NCBI GenBank assembly: GCA_012729675.1
Contig: JAAYCR010000034.1
Coordinates: 18,125-82,124, forward strand
DNA length: 64,000 nt
Direction: 5' to 3'
From: Phycisphaerae bacterium
GTDB lineage: Bacteria > Planctomycetota > Phycisphaerae > Sedimentisphaerales > Anaerohalosphaeraceae
The notes under the pieces were generated by a model. That model ran no database searches and was not told the DNA's origin. It was given only the letters and a program-made list of their open reading frames with translations. Shown in pieces: positions 7,872 to 16,161 of the stretch (position 1 is the first letter of the stretch; every line of letters begins with the position of its first letter). Position numbers and translations under genes: made by a program.

Positions 7872-9005
7872 TTACGTCCTCCAGCGTTCGTAGGCGGCAT
7901 TGACGCAAAACTCAACGAACCGTTCCATCTCGACCTGATCGGTCTGCTTGATCAATTCATTGATATAGGTGTCATATTGTTTGCGGCGGTGTTCGAATTG
8001 AAGCTGCTGTTCGATCAGCGGCTGAACCTCCTCAAACGGCTGGCATCCGCCCAATTCTTTGCGATCCAGTTTTAGAATGAAGATATGTCCGTCGCCGATG
8101 ATGGGCTCGGAGATACCGCCTTCATCCATCGCCAAGGCCGCGTTTTCCAGCACGTCATATGGTTCCATCAGGGCGTTGGCGCCGACTGTCACCGGCAGCC
8201 ATTTGCCGCCGGCACGCGCCAGTGGGCCGTGAGAATGCTGCCGCGCCAGTTCCGCAAAGTCCTCTCCCATGCGCGCCCGCATCGCCAGGGCCATCGCCAG
8301 TTCCATGGCCGCTTCCTGAGCGGATTGGCCGGGGCCAATCTGCGCGGCGGTCAACTGCTGCGGCACGAGATCAATCGCGTGAAATTCCAGCGTTCCACTC
8401 CGGCAAAATTGTTTATCTCGCACCATCTCGTAGTACTCGGTCATCTGGCGGTGTGTAAAGCGTGCCGTTTCATTCAGTTTGCTGGACAGGTACGAATGCG
8501 TCATAATCAGCTTTTTCTGGTACTGGCGAAACGTCCGCCAGTCCATGCCCATCCGGCGAATCTCGGCCTCGGCCAGCGCGTAGTTGTTGCCGAACCCGGC
8601 AACGAATCGATTGATTTCCTGATCGACTGCTTTGTCCAAGGCATCCTCGATGTTGGCAGGTGCATTATTTCGGGCTTCGGCATACAGCAAAATGTCCGAC
8701 ACCTTGCTGCGCACCGTCTCGCGTACCAGTGGTACGGCTCCGGCGGTAAACATCTGTCGATCCATCTGTGCCGCGGCCGGGCGGAGCCGGTCTTCCAGTG
8801 TGATGAGGATTTCGTCATTCGTGATCGTCTCGGAGGCCAGACTCATCGCCATGCCGCCGGTGGCTGGCGGCAGCTCATCCCGGTTGGCCAGCGGAATCGT
8901 CTGCATCTGCTCTTCGGTAAATTTCCCCTTTGGCTTGCCGCCGCATCCTGCGGCCCACAGGACTGCTAAACAGCCAGTCAGAACCCATACTGTGCGAAAA
9001 TTCAT
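7872..9005 (-). CDS. peptidylprolyl isomerase lipoprotein (SurA/PrsA-like, parvulin type)
   Basis: Predicted lipoprotein foldase of the envelope. The chosen start (ATG 9005, AGAGG box 8-9 nt upstream) gives 377 residues with a signal peptide ending in the lipobox WAAGC (Cys21). Residues about 60-230 are the SurA-like helical part; a parvulin domain follows, with FAELARQHSHGPLARAGGKW and ENAALAMDEGGISEPI typical of that fold. C-terminal helices complete the chaperone core. The frame extends upstream to 9203 but that would run past the promoter. Leads the acpS-mnmG-lpxB unit, so outer-membrane protein folding and lipid A synthesis are co-expressed. Confidence 0.85.
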   Translation of the reverse strand: MNFRTVWVLTGCLAVLWAAGCGGKPKGKFTEEQMQTIPLANRDELPPATGGMAMSLASETITNDEILITLEDRLRPAAAQMDRQMFTAGAVPLVRETVRSKVSDILLYAEARNNAPANIEDALDKAVDQEINRFVAGFGNNYALAEAEIRRMGMDWRTFRQYQKKLIMTHSYLSSKLNETARFTHRQMTEYYEMVRDKQFCRSGTLEFHAIDLVPQQLTAAQIGPGQSAQEAAMELAMALAMRARMGEDFAELARQHSHGPLARAGGKWLPVTVGANALMEPYDVLENAALAMDEGGISEPIIGDGHIFILKLDRKELGGCQPFEEVQPLIEQQLQFEHRRKQYDTYINELIKQTDQVEMERFVEFCVNAAYERWRT

Positions 9006-9053
9006 ACCATTGACCCTCTGTAAAAAAGTCTTTTTTTCCAAACACAGGATGGA

Positions 9054-9081
9054 ATTATATGTGTTTTCTGAAAAAAAGCAA
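9054..9081 (-). promoter_or_regulatory. promoter of foldase-acpS-mnmG-lpxB operon
   Basis: Minus strand: TTGCTT (-35, 9076-9081), 16-bp spacer, TATAAT (-10, 9054-9059). Predicted start near 9047, giving a leader of about 42 nt. Divergent from the mgtE promoter 30 bp away. Confidence 0.7.
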
Positions 9082-9111
9082 AAGATCCCCCTCAAAAACA
9101 AAAGATTTATT

Positions 9112-9140
9112 TTGCCGTCACAACGCTGGCATGGTACACT
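9112..9140 (+). promoter_or_regulatory. promoter of mgtE
   Basis: TTGCCG (-35, 9112-9117), 17-bp spacer, TACACT (-10, 9135-9140). Predicted transcription start about 9147, so the mgtE message has a leader of roughly 190 nt. Confidence 0.7.
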
Positions 9141-9146
9141 TTTTGT

Positions 9147-9342
9147 TATGGAAAAACTGCATAAAACAAGATACAGACCGGTTTTGGAGTCGGCCGGGGA
9201 CAAGGCATCGGCATTGTCCGAGACCGGCGACGACCCTGGGTCGCAACGGCGACCAAGGCGTCAAGGCAAACCGCTGTAGCCTCTTTATTGCATCGGGTTT
9301 GCCTTGAAAACGACAGAACAACGTTTCGTGAGGCAAACCATG
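9147..9342 (+). promoter_or_regulatory. structured mgtE leader with alternative hairpins (candidate riboswitch)
   Basis: The leader contains GGACAA-N10-TTGTCC and GGTCG-CAACGG-CGACC hairpins, flanked by GGCCGG/CCGG sequences that can enclose them. Downstream, AAGGCAAACC (9263-9272) can pair with GGTTTGCCTT (9296-9305). A second GAGGCAAACC (9330-9339), which holds the GAGG ribosome binding site and abuts the ATG, can pair with the same GGTTTGCCTT arm (nine Watson-Crick pairs and one G-U). The two pairings exclude each other, as in a translational on/off switch. I could not match the upstream part to the M-box consensus. Ligand unknown; Mg2+ is the obvious guess from the gene controlled. Confidence 0.55.
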
Positions 9343-10722
9343 AAAAACCCATTGCTCATCCCCGAACTGCGGGAATTGATGGCCGTCAACGATACGGCCG
9401 CAATCCGCGAATTTTGTCAGCAATCCCATCCGGAATCGGTTGCCGAATTGATTGAGGCGCTGGATACCGAAGAAATTTGGCGGATTCTGCAAATGCTCGA
9501 TCTGCCGCAGCGTGCGTCGATTTTCTCCCATTTTGATCTTGACCAGCAGGTTGAACTGGCCACCGGCCACAATCGTGTGCAAATGGCGCATCTGCTGGAA
9601 GAAATGCCCGCTGACGACCGGGCCGACTTGGTGCAGAACCTCGACAAAAAGGTGCGCGACGAACTGCTGCCGCTGGTGGCCCGCGCCGAACGCGAGGACA
9701 TCAAGCGACTGGCCCGGTACGAAGAAGAGACCGCCGGGGCGGCGATGAGTACCGACTATGCGGTTCTGCGGCCGGATGTCACGATTGAAGAGGCCATTCA
9801 TCAGCTTCGCGCACAGGCGCCCGATAAAGAGACGATCTATTATATCTATGTAGTGGACGAATACCGCAAGCTCATCGGGTTTGTCTCGCTCAAAGACATC
9901 ATCGTCGCCCGCCCCGGAAGACTTATCCGCGACTTGATGCATACCGACGTGATCAAGGCCAACGTCCATGACGACCAGGAAAGCGTTGCCAATCAAGTTG
10001 AAAAGTATGACTTGATCGCAATCCCCGTTGTCGATGACGATAATGTAATCGTGGGTATTGTTACGCACGACGACGCCATCGACATTATTCGTCAGGAACA
10101 GACCGAAGATATCGAAAAACTGATGGCGATATCCGGTGAGCACGAAAGCACGCCGTATCTGAAGATTTCCGCCTGGCGGCATTTTCGCAATCGGGCGACC
10201 TGGATATTTATTTTGGGGCTGGTTAGTCTCATCGGCGGACTGATCATCCAGCTTCATGAAGAGATGTTAGTGCAAATTGCCGTACTGGCAACCCTGATTC
10301 CGATGCTGGCGGCCACCGGCGGCAACACCGGCAGTCAGTCGGCTGCACTGGTGATTCGGGCGTTGGCGGTAAAAGAAATTTTCGGTCGAGATATCCTTCG
10401 CGTCTTGTTTAAGGAATTCTGTGTCGCGCTGCCGCTGGCGTTTGTGATGTCCATATTGGCTTTTGGGCGATTGTTTTTGTTCGCAAGTGGCGAAACAATG
10501 CCGCCGGGGGTGTCGTTATGGATGCTGGCATTTGCGGCCGGGGTGGCGTTGGCGTTGCAGGTGCTGTCCTCTACGCTCATTGGCGCGCTGCTGCCGTTGG
10601 GGGCGGTTGCCTTAAAGCTCGACCCGGCGGTTGTCGCCAGTCCGTCGCTTGCAACAATTGTCGATATCACGGGCTTATTGATATACTTTACCGTTGTCAG
10701 CGTCATGGTAATGCCGGCTTAG
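9340..10722 (+). CDS. mgtE: magnesium transporter MgtE
   Basis: Homodimeric Mg2+ channel of the inner membrane. From ATG 9340 (GAGG 6 nt upstream) the product is 460 residues, the family length. Order of domains: N-terminal superhelical MgtE_N domain (about 1-125, with repeated ADLVQNL/PxxRA-like turns), two CBS domains (about 130-260; YYIYVVDEYRKLIGFVSLKDI and IAVVD-type second unit), then five membrane helices from about residue 275 with ATGGNTGSQSAALVIRAL, the pore-lining family signature. A TTG at 9304 in frame is possible but would place the start inside the hairpin. Preceded by a structured leader and convergent to addA with 35 bp between. Confidence 0.95.
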   Translation: MKNPLLIPELRELMAVNDTAAIREFCQQSHPESVAELIEALDTEEIWRILQMLDLPQRASIFSHFDLDQQVELATGHNRVQMAHLLEEMPADDRADLVQNLDKKVRDELLPLVARAEREDIKRLARYEEETAGAAMSTDYAVLRPDVTIEEAIHQLRAQAPDKETIYYIYVVDEYRKLIGFVSLKDIIVARPGRLIRDLMHTDVIKANVHDDQESVANQVEKYDLIAIPVVDDDNVIVGIVTHDDAIDIIRQEQTEDIEKLMAISGEHESTPYLKISAWRHFRNRATWIFILGLVSLIGGLIIQLHEEMLVQIAVLATLIPMLAATGGNTGSQSAALVIRALAVKEIFGRDILRVLFKEFCVALPLAFVMSILAFGRLFLFASGETMPPGVSLWMLAFAAGVALALQVLSSTLIGALLPLGAVALKLDPAVVASPSLATIVDITGLLIYFTVVSVMVMPA

Positions 10723-10757
10723 CAAGTTTTATAAAGCAGGGGGGGCGGGCCAACCGC

Positions 10758-13700
10758 TTATAACAGCCGTACCGCCTTTCGGCAATCGGCAAAGTACAGC
10801 CAGCTTGAGACGACGGGTTTGTTGAGGATCGCCGCCGCGGCGCGGGCGTACCATGCCAGCGGCTCACGATAATGCGTCGTGCGTTGCTGGAGTGCGGCTT
10901 CGTCCCGAATTCGGTCGGTCTTGAAGTCGGCCACGATCAACCCGTCAGCAGTCGGAATGATCAAGTCCACAATGCCCTGCACGATGACAATTTCTCCCTG
11001 ATTCGTCGGGTTGTTTGTAGTACACGCTTTAGCCTGTTCTCCACTTAACAAGCTGAAGCTTGAACTACGAACAATGTCCATTGCGTCCACTGCCAGCGTG
11101 AACGGCCATTCGCGCATCGCCGCAGTGCCAGCCGCGAGCGCCGCTTGGCCCGGTTCGGTATCGAAAAACGCCGCGATGGCCGCGGTATCGATGCGCCTGG
11201 CTATGGCTGGCGCGATGATCCCTTCGCCGACGAGTTTGCTCAGTGTCGCCGCCGCCGTCTGCGGCGTCACCGACCCCTCCAGCGGCAGATGCTCAAACAC
11301 CCGATGCGCCGCTGTGCCCGCCAGCCGCCGCCCGATGTGCTCATCGATCACCGCGCCCGCCTGAACCGTCGCAGGTATGGCGTCAAACGCCCCCGACACA
11401 TCCGCCGGTGAAAACTCATCATCCCGATGCGTCAGCGTGCTGACCGAATACTTGGCGCAGATTCCGCACACGTCCTCAAAGGGATACACCGCCGTGAGCG
11501 TCGCTTCCAGTTGTTCATAGCGGGCCGCAAACTCCGCCGCCTGTTGGTGCGACAGTTTCGGTGGGGTGGTGATGCTCGCCAGTGACCGCTTGCTGTCCAG
11601 AAGCCGTGTCGTCAGGCCGTCCAGTTCCTGCCGTTTGACACACTGCGCGACAAACAGCCCTTGTTCTGACAGTTCGGCGTCACACTCCGTCTCAAAGAGC
11701 GTGTGCAGCGTTGCCTCATCGGCCAGCGCCGCCAGAATCCAATCCAGATGCCGCCGCGTCTCGACCAGCTTCCATTCGGCCAGGCCGCCGGTCATCATCG
11801 CCCCCTCGATCAGCCGCTGACGGCAAAGGTCGGCCTTATGCGAGGCTGTCAGCACCAGCTTTTCCCGCGCCCGCGTGAGCATCACGTACAAAATCCGCAT
11901 CTCCTCTTCGACGGTCTGCCGGCGTTTGCGCTCGGCCAGCACCTGATGCGCCGCGCTGCTAAGCCGAAACCGCCCGCCCTCGATGGCCGCCTGCAGGCCG
12001 ATGGTGTCCTCGTCGATCAAACATTCCCCGACGGTGTCGGTCATATTAAAGCGGGTGTTCAATTCCGCTGCAAACACCACCGGAAACTCAAGACCCTTGC
12101 TCTTGTGCACGCTCATCACGCGGACGGCGTTTTCCATACTGTCCGGCTGCCCCGGCGCCCAGTCCTGCTCCTGGTCCTGAAGTTTTTCCAGAAACTCCAC
12201 AAACCGAGCCAGTCCCATTCCCGGCCGGGACGTGCGAAACTGTTCGAACTGAATCGCGCGGTCGTGCAGCTTCAAGAGGTTCGCCCGCCGCACCGCGCCG
12301 TTCGGCAGGGCGGCGTAAAAGGCGAGCAGCCCCGTCGTGCGGAAGACCTCATCCAGCAGCGTCGCGATGTTGCCGTGCTGTGCGGCCTGCCGCCATTTGT
12401 CAAGCTGACGCAGCGCATCGCACACGGCTTTGTGCAATGCCGCATCAGGCCCATCCTCAGCGTACCGCAACACCGCCTGATAAAACGGTTTTTTCCTGCC
12501 GATGGTGTCCTCGGCATAAAAGCGTATCGTCGCCAGTGCCGTATCGTCAAAGCCGAACAGCGGGCTGCGCAGCGTCGCGGCCAGTTCGATATCCCCGTCG
12601 GGGTTGTCCAGCGTCTTGAGCAGACTCAGGCAGTCGCTTATTTCAGTCGTCTCGAAATACCCGCACGCGCTTTGCGAATTGACCGGAATCTGCGCCAGCC
12701 GTAAAATCTCGACATACGTATTGGCCTTGTGCGACAGCGACCGCATCAGAATTACAATATCCCCGTACCGCACATCTCGGTACCCGCCGGTCGTGCGGTC
12801 ATAGACCTGAAACTCGGCCTTGCCGCCGTCGGCTCCGACCATCTGCCGGATGCGATGTGCGATGAAGGCCGCCTGCCGCTGCGCGGCGTCGATCAATTCG
12901 GCAGGCTCCGTTGAATGCGTGTCGCTGTCGTCGTCAGCCGCCTCGTCGCTGCCGTCGCTTTCTTCGTCCAGAATGACCAGTTCGACCGGATGGCCGCTGC
13001 CGAAGGGGGCATACTCAAACTGCGCCTTGAGCATCGCCCGTTGGTCGTACTGCATTTTGGCGGCGCTGTCGGTCATAATCCGCCCGAAGACGGCATTGAC
13101 AAAGTCCAGCACCTCCTTTCGCGAGCGGAAGTTTTCGGCCATATCCACCCGCAGCGGCTTGTCTGCTGTCTCCGGGCGGTCCGTCGCCGTTTTCAGCCGG
13201 GTCAAGAATATCTCCGGCCGGCTCTGACGGAAGGCGTAGATGCTCTGCTTGACATCGCCGACGGCGAACACATTGTCCCCGCGGCAGAGGCAATCCAGAA
13301 TCCGCTGCTGCACGGTGTTGATGTCCTGATACTCATCGACGAACACATACTCAAACCGCTCGCGGAGGGCGGCGGCGATGTCCGCATTGTTTTCCAGCAG
13401 CCGCAGCGTATGATGTTCCAGATCGGCAAAATCCAGTACGTTCTGTGCCGCCTTGGCCGCCGCGTATGCCGCGTCGAACCGCCGCACCAACCCCAGCAAT
13501 GTTCGGCTCTGCTGCGAAACGGTTTCGGTCAATGCGGCATAGCCCGGATTCAGGACGGCAAAGGCTTTCATCGCCGAGAACTCTTTCTTGACCTTGGCCG
13601 CGGACGCCTTGATAAAGTCCGCTGTCTCTTTGTCAAGGTCTTTGGGCTTATTGGGAAATCGCCCGAAGTTTGGCGTTTCAATCATTTCAATGATTCTGTC

Positions 13701-14522
13701 CAGCCGACCCTGCTCGGCCAATACACGGCACGACTCGATCTGCGGGATATACACCGTCTGTATCGTCTTGCTGATAAAACCACCGCCGCAGTAATGGGCA
13801 TCCAGCGCCAAGGCATAATCCAGCCGCTGCCGCATCATCGTCAGGGCATCGCAGAGGATCGCCTTCTGTTCATTGAGCAGGGCGGTATAGGCCGCGTCGG
13901 TCGCGTCGTTGAGCCGTGCGGCCTGCTCATAAAACGCTTCGCGGTCGGCCACGCTGTCCAGAAACGCCGACAACGGAATAATCTTATCGACAAAACTCCG
14001 CGTTCCCGGCTGCAATCGCCGGCCTGCGAACAGTTCGCGCATCGCCGGCGCCAACTCCGGCTCCTGCCAAGCCGCCTCCAGCACGGCCTCCAGTGTCTCG
14101 GACTTGAGTAACCGCTGCTCGTCGGCGTCGATGATGCCGAACGCCGGGTCGATGTCCGCGGCGTGGAAAAACTCCGTTAGCGTTCGCTTGCAGAAGGCGT
14201 GAATGGTGCTGATATTCGCCACGTCCAGCAGTATCGCCTGCTGCCGCAGTCGGCTGTCCTGTTTTTCGCGCGCCGCGGCCCGCAGCGTCTGGCCGATCCG
14301 CTCACGCATCTCTTCGGCCGCCGCGTCCGTGAACGTCAGCACCAGCAGCCGATCCACATCCACTGCTTGATGCGTATCGCACACCCGCGCCACACACCGC
14401 AGGCTCAGCGCCGCCGTCTTGCCTGTCCCCGCCGAGGCGGTCACCAGCACATCGCACCCCACCGTCTCCACCGCCCGCCGCTGCGCCTCGGTCAATTTGA
14501 TTATTTGTTTTGGTTTATCCAT
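10758..14522 (-). CDS. addA: ATP-dependent helicase/nuclease AddA-type (UvrD/RecB family)
   Basis: Superfamily 1 helicase of about 1254 residues with a C-terminal nuclease domain, the composition of AddA/RexA in double-strand break repair. Motif I is VTASAGTGKTAALSLR (near residue 30), motif II VDEYQDINTVQQRIL, motif III-like VGDVKQSIYAFRQSRPE, motif V/VI region MSVHKSKGLEFPVV and LYVMLTRAREKL. The end carries the RecB-type nuclease signature GIVDLII...LIVADFKTDR. Start ATG 14522 is chosen because homology begins at KLTEAQRRAVE just after it; the frame could start at 14600. AddB, the usual partner, is not in the window. The gap to the peptidase upstream (120 bp) has only a GGGCC-TGC-GGCCC hairpin. 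Confidence 0.9.
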   Translation of the reverse strand: MDKPKQIIKLTEAQRRAVETVGCDVLVTASAGTGKTAALSLRCVARVCDTHQAVDVDRLLVLTFTDAAAEEMRERIGQTLRAAAREKQDSRLRQQAILLDVANISTIHAFCKRTLTEFFHAADIDPAFGIIDADEQRLLKSETLEAVLEAAWQEPELAPAMRELFAGRRLQPGTRSFVDKIIPLSAFLDSVADREAFYEQAARLNDATDAAYTALLNEQKAILCDALTMMRQRLDYALALDAHYCGGGFISKTIQTVYIPQIESCRVLAEQGRLDRIIEMIETPNFGRFPNKPKDLDKETADFIKASAAKVKKEFSAMKAFAVLNPGYAALTETVSQQSRTLLGLVRRFDAAYAAAKAAQNVLDFADLEHHTLRLLENNADIAAALRERFEYVFVDEYQDINTVQQRILDCLCRGDNVFAVGDVKQSIYAFRQSRPEIFLTRLKTATDRPETADKPLRVDMAENFRSRKEVLDFVNAVFGRIMTDSAAKMQYDQRAMLKAQFEYAPFGSGHPVELVILDEESDGSDEAADDDSDTHSTEPAELIDAAQRQAAFIAHRIRQMVGADGGKAEFQVYDRTTGGYRDVRYGDIVILMRSLSHKANTYVEILRLAQIPVNSQSACGYFETTEISDCLSLLKTLDNPDGDIELAATLRSPLFGFDDTALATIRFYAEDTIGRKKPFYQAVLRYAEDGPDAALHKAVCDALRQLDKWRQAAQHGNIATLLDEVFRTTGLLAFYAALPNGAVRRANLLKLHDRAIQFEQFRTSRPGMGLARFVEFLEKLQDQEQDWAPGQPDSMENAVRVMSVHKSKGLEFPVVFAAELNTRFNMTDTVGECLIDEDTIGLQAAIEGGRFRLSSAAHQVLAERKRRQTVEEEMRILYVMLTRAREKLVLTASHKADLCRQRLIEGAMMTGGLAEWKLVETRRHLDWILAALADEATLHTLFETECDAELSEQGLFVAQCVKRQELDGLTTRLLDSKRSLASITTPPKLSHQQAAEFAARYEQLEATLTAVYPFEDVCGICAKYSVSTLTHRDDEFSPADVSGAFDAIPATVQAGAVIDEHIGRRLAGTAAHRVFEHLPLEGSVTPQTAAATLSKLVGEGIIAPAIARRIDTAAIAAFFDTEPGQAALAAGTAAMREWPFTLAVDAMDIVRSSSFSLLSGEQAKACTTNNPTNQGEIVIVQGIVDLIIPTADGLIVADFKTDRIRDEAALQQRTTHYREPLAWYARAAAAILNKPVVSSWLYFADCRKAVRLL

Positions 14523-14642
14523 AGTAATTCGAGTTTTTGGAGTACGTTTTACATTCGCTGTCGAATTCCCGAATGAGCGTTCCAAACTCCCTGCTAACAA
14601 CCTTTCGGGCCTGCGGCCCTTGAAGTCTGTCTACTGTGAAGG

Positions 14643-15737
14643 TTAAAGGCATATCGGCACAGTATCGACATCGATCTCGAAGCGTTTGTCCCGGCTGAGG
14701 ATTTTGCCGTTGGTGTCGGTGACGAGTATGTCGTCTTCGAGCCGGATGCCGAACTTGCCGGGCAGATAGACCCCCGGCTCAATCGTGATGACCTGGCCGG
14801 CCTGCAGCCGCGTCTTTCTGTCCAGTCCCGACACAGACGGCATCTCGTGCACCTGGAGGCCCAGCCCGTGTCCTGTGCCGTGGCCGTAGGCCGGCAGGTG
14901 GGCGGCCTCAATGACCTGCCGCGCGGCCGCATCCACATCGCAAACCCTGACGCCCGCCCGCACCGCCGCTATGGCCGCTTTCTGCGCCCGCGCGACCGTC
15001 TGATACACCCGGCAGTAAAAATCGCTCGGCGTACCGACCGCAAAGCACCGCGTCATATCGCTGATATAGCCGTTGTAATTGGCCCCGAAGTCCAGCAGCA
15101 GCACATCATTGTTCGCCAGTTTTCGCTCGCTGGGCTGGTGGTGATTCCGCGACCCGTTCGGGCCGAAACACACGATCGTCTCAAACCCCTCCGTCGCGTC
15201 GTAATGGCTGAGCCGATAGACATACATCGCCGCCAACTGACGCTCCGTCATTCCCGGCTGAAGCTGCCCCAGCGCCCAGTCCATCGCGTCAAACGCGATT
15301 TTGGACGCCTTTTGAATCAGGCGTACCTCCGTTTCGGTCTTGATCATCCGAACGGCCTCCACCACATTCCGGACGGGCTTAACCCGGACCGACATCGCTT
15401 TTCGAATGCCCTGTAGCGTTGCTACCGTGCAATTGTCTTCGACTCCGACCGCCTCGATGGTTCGCGTTTCCAAAAGCTCGTTGACTTTTATGGCCAACGG
15501 CCCTTTGCGTTCGACTACCCGACAGCCGATACACTCGGCCATCGCCTGCTCGGTATAACGGCTGTCCGTAACCAGTACCACGCTTTTGGGCAGTACCACC
15601 GCCCAACTGTCATGGCCGGTAAAACCCGTCAAATACCGTACATTTTCAACCCCCGTCACGATCAGCCCGTCCAGTCGCTCCTCGTGCAACCGTTGCCGTA
15701 CTGCACGCACCCGCCATTTTATCTGTACCGCATCCAT
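14643..15737 (-). CDS. Xaa-Pro aminopeptidase / M24 family metallopeptidase
   Basis: 364-residue cytoplasmic aminopeptidase releasing an N-terminal residue in front of proline. N-terminal creatinase-like domain (VRYLTGFTGHDSWAVVL, VTDSRYTEQA) then the pita-bread catalytic domain with the five metal ligands in order: Asp in LLLDFGANYNGY, Asp in ISDMTRCF, His in GHGTGHGLGLQVHEMP, Glu in TIEPGVYLPG, Glu in GIRLEDDILV. Similar in size to YqhT/PepQ-type enzymes of Gram-positives. Placed 120 bp upstream of addA on the same strand, with no shared function apparent. Confidence 0.92.
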   Translation of the reverse strand: MDAVQIKWRVRAVRQRLHEERLDGLIVTGVENVRYLTGFTGHDSWAVVLPKSVVLVTDSRYTEQAMAECIGCRVVERKGPLAIKVNELLETRTIEAVGVEDNCTVATLQGIRKAMSVRVKPVRNVVEAVRMIKTETEVRLIQKASKIAFDAMDWALGQLQPGMTERQLAAMYVYRLSHYDATEGFETIVCFGPNGSRNHHQPSERKLANNDVLLLDFGANYNGYISDMTRCFAVGTPSDFYCRVYQTVARAQKAAIAAVRAGVRVCDVDAAARQVIEAAHLPAYGHGTGHGLGLQVHEMPSVSGLDRKTRLQAGQVITIEPGVYLPGKFGIRLEDDILVTDTNGKILSRDKRFEIDVDTVPICL

Positions 15738-15880
15738 AGTGTCTCCGCAAATTTTTATAGAAGAAGCCCGATAATTTCATAAAACGGGCATTATAAAGCA
15801 ATAATTTTCGAAAAACACAAGAAAAACACATTTTTCAGCCCTTGGCGTTGCCCGCCGCCTCTCTGTATCTTAAGTTTTAT

Positions 15881-15909
15881 TTGTTAGGAAAACGGCAGAA
15901 CAATACAAT
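15881..15909 (+). promoter_or_regulatory. promoter of candidate small RNA or rhomboid leader
   Basis: TTGTTA (-35, 15881-15886), 17-bp spacer, TACAAT (-10, 15904-15909). Predicted start about 15916. No coding sequence begins before the terminator at 16010. Confidence 0.55.
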
Positions 15910-15915
15910 CGCACT

Positions 15916-16010
15916 TGTTGTAGAGCCAATCTCCTCTCCTGTCTTTTCCTTGCATGGATGCACGACGAGGCAGTAGTCCGCCGGGGGCGGAGGACTGCCT
16001 CGTCTTTTTT
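15916..16010 (+). ncRNA. candidate small RNA with intrinsic terminator
   Basis: About 95 nt between a good promoter and a strong terminator hairpin. The 5' part is single-stranded and pyrimidine-rich (TCTCCTCTCCTGTC), complementary to GGAG-type ribosome binding sites. The 3' part is a hairpin with 19-nt arms (15964-15982 and 15986-16004, two mismatched positions) followed by TTTTTT. The gap 15738-16161 has no other gene. It could instead be an attenuator upstream of the rhomboid gene. Confidence 0.5.
15964..16010 (+). terminator. strong intrinsic terminator
   Basis: GACGAGGCAGT...TCCGCC pairs with GGCGGA...ACTGCCTCGTC across a short GGG loop, followed by six T. It points to the plus strand, where no protein gene lies upstream. 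Confidence 0.8.
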
Positions 16011-16161
16011 ATCCCCATCGTCCGCTGGGCCTGTGCTGCCTTTTTCGCGCGGCTTGTTTTCGTCCTTGTCGAATGTATTACATGCGGTTACAATAGGTGT
16101 CCGTTGTGCTTTAGTGCACATAAACCCTGACTGGAACGATGACAAGGACAATTGAGATTAT

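Noticed and set aside
9147..9339. M-box (ykoK) riboswitch before mgtE
   Set aside because: The conserved M-box sequence blocks could not be found; reported only as an unclassified structured leader.
12915..14111. Long plus-strand open frame opposite addA, and similar long frames opposite mfd, pgk, gapA and the GH127 gene
   Set aside because: They mirror the codon pattern of the real gene on the other strand, have no ribosome binding sites and give no recognisable protein.
15870..16151. Minus-strand frame of 93 codons upstream of the M24 peptidase
   Set aside because: It reads through the terminator hairpin, is full of Arg/Lys/Thr and shows no family resemblance.
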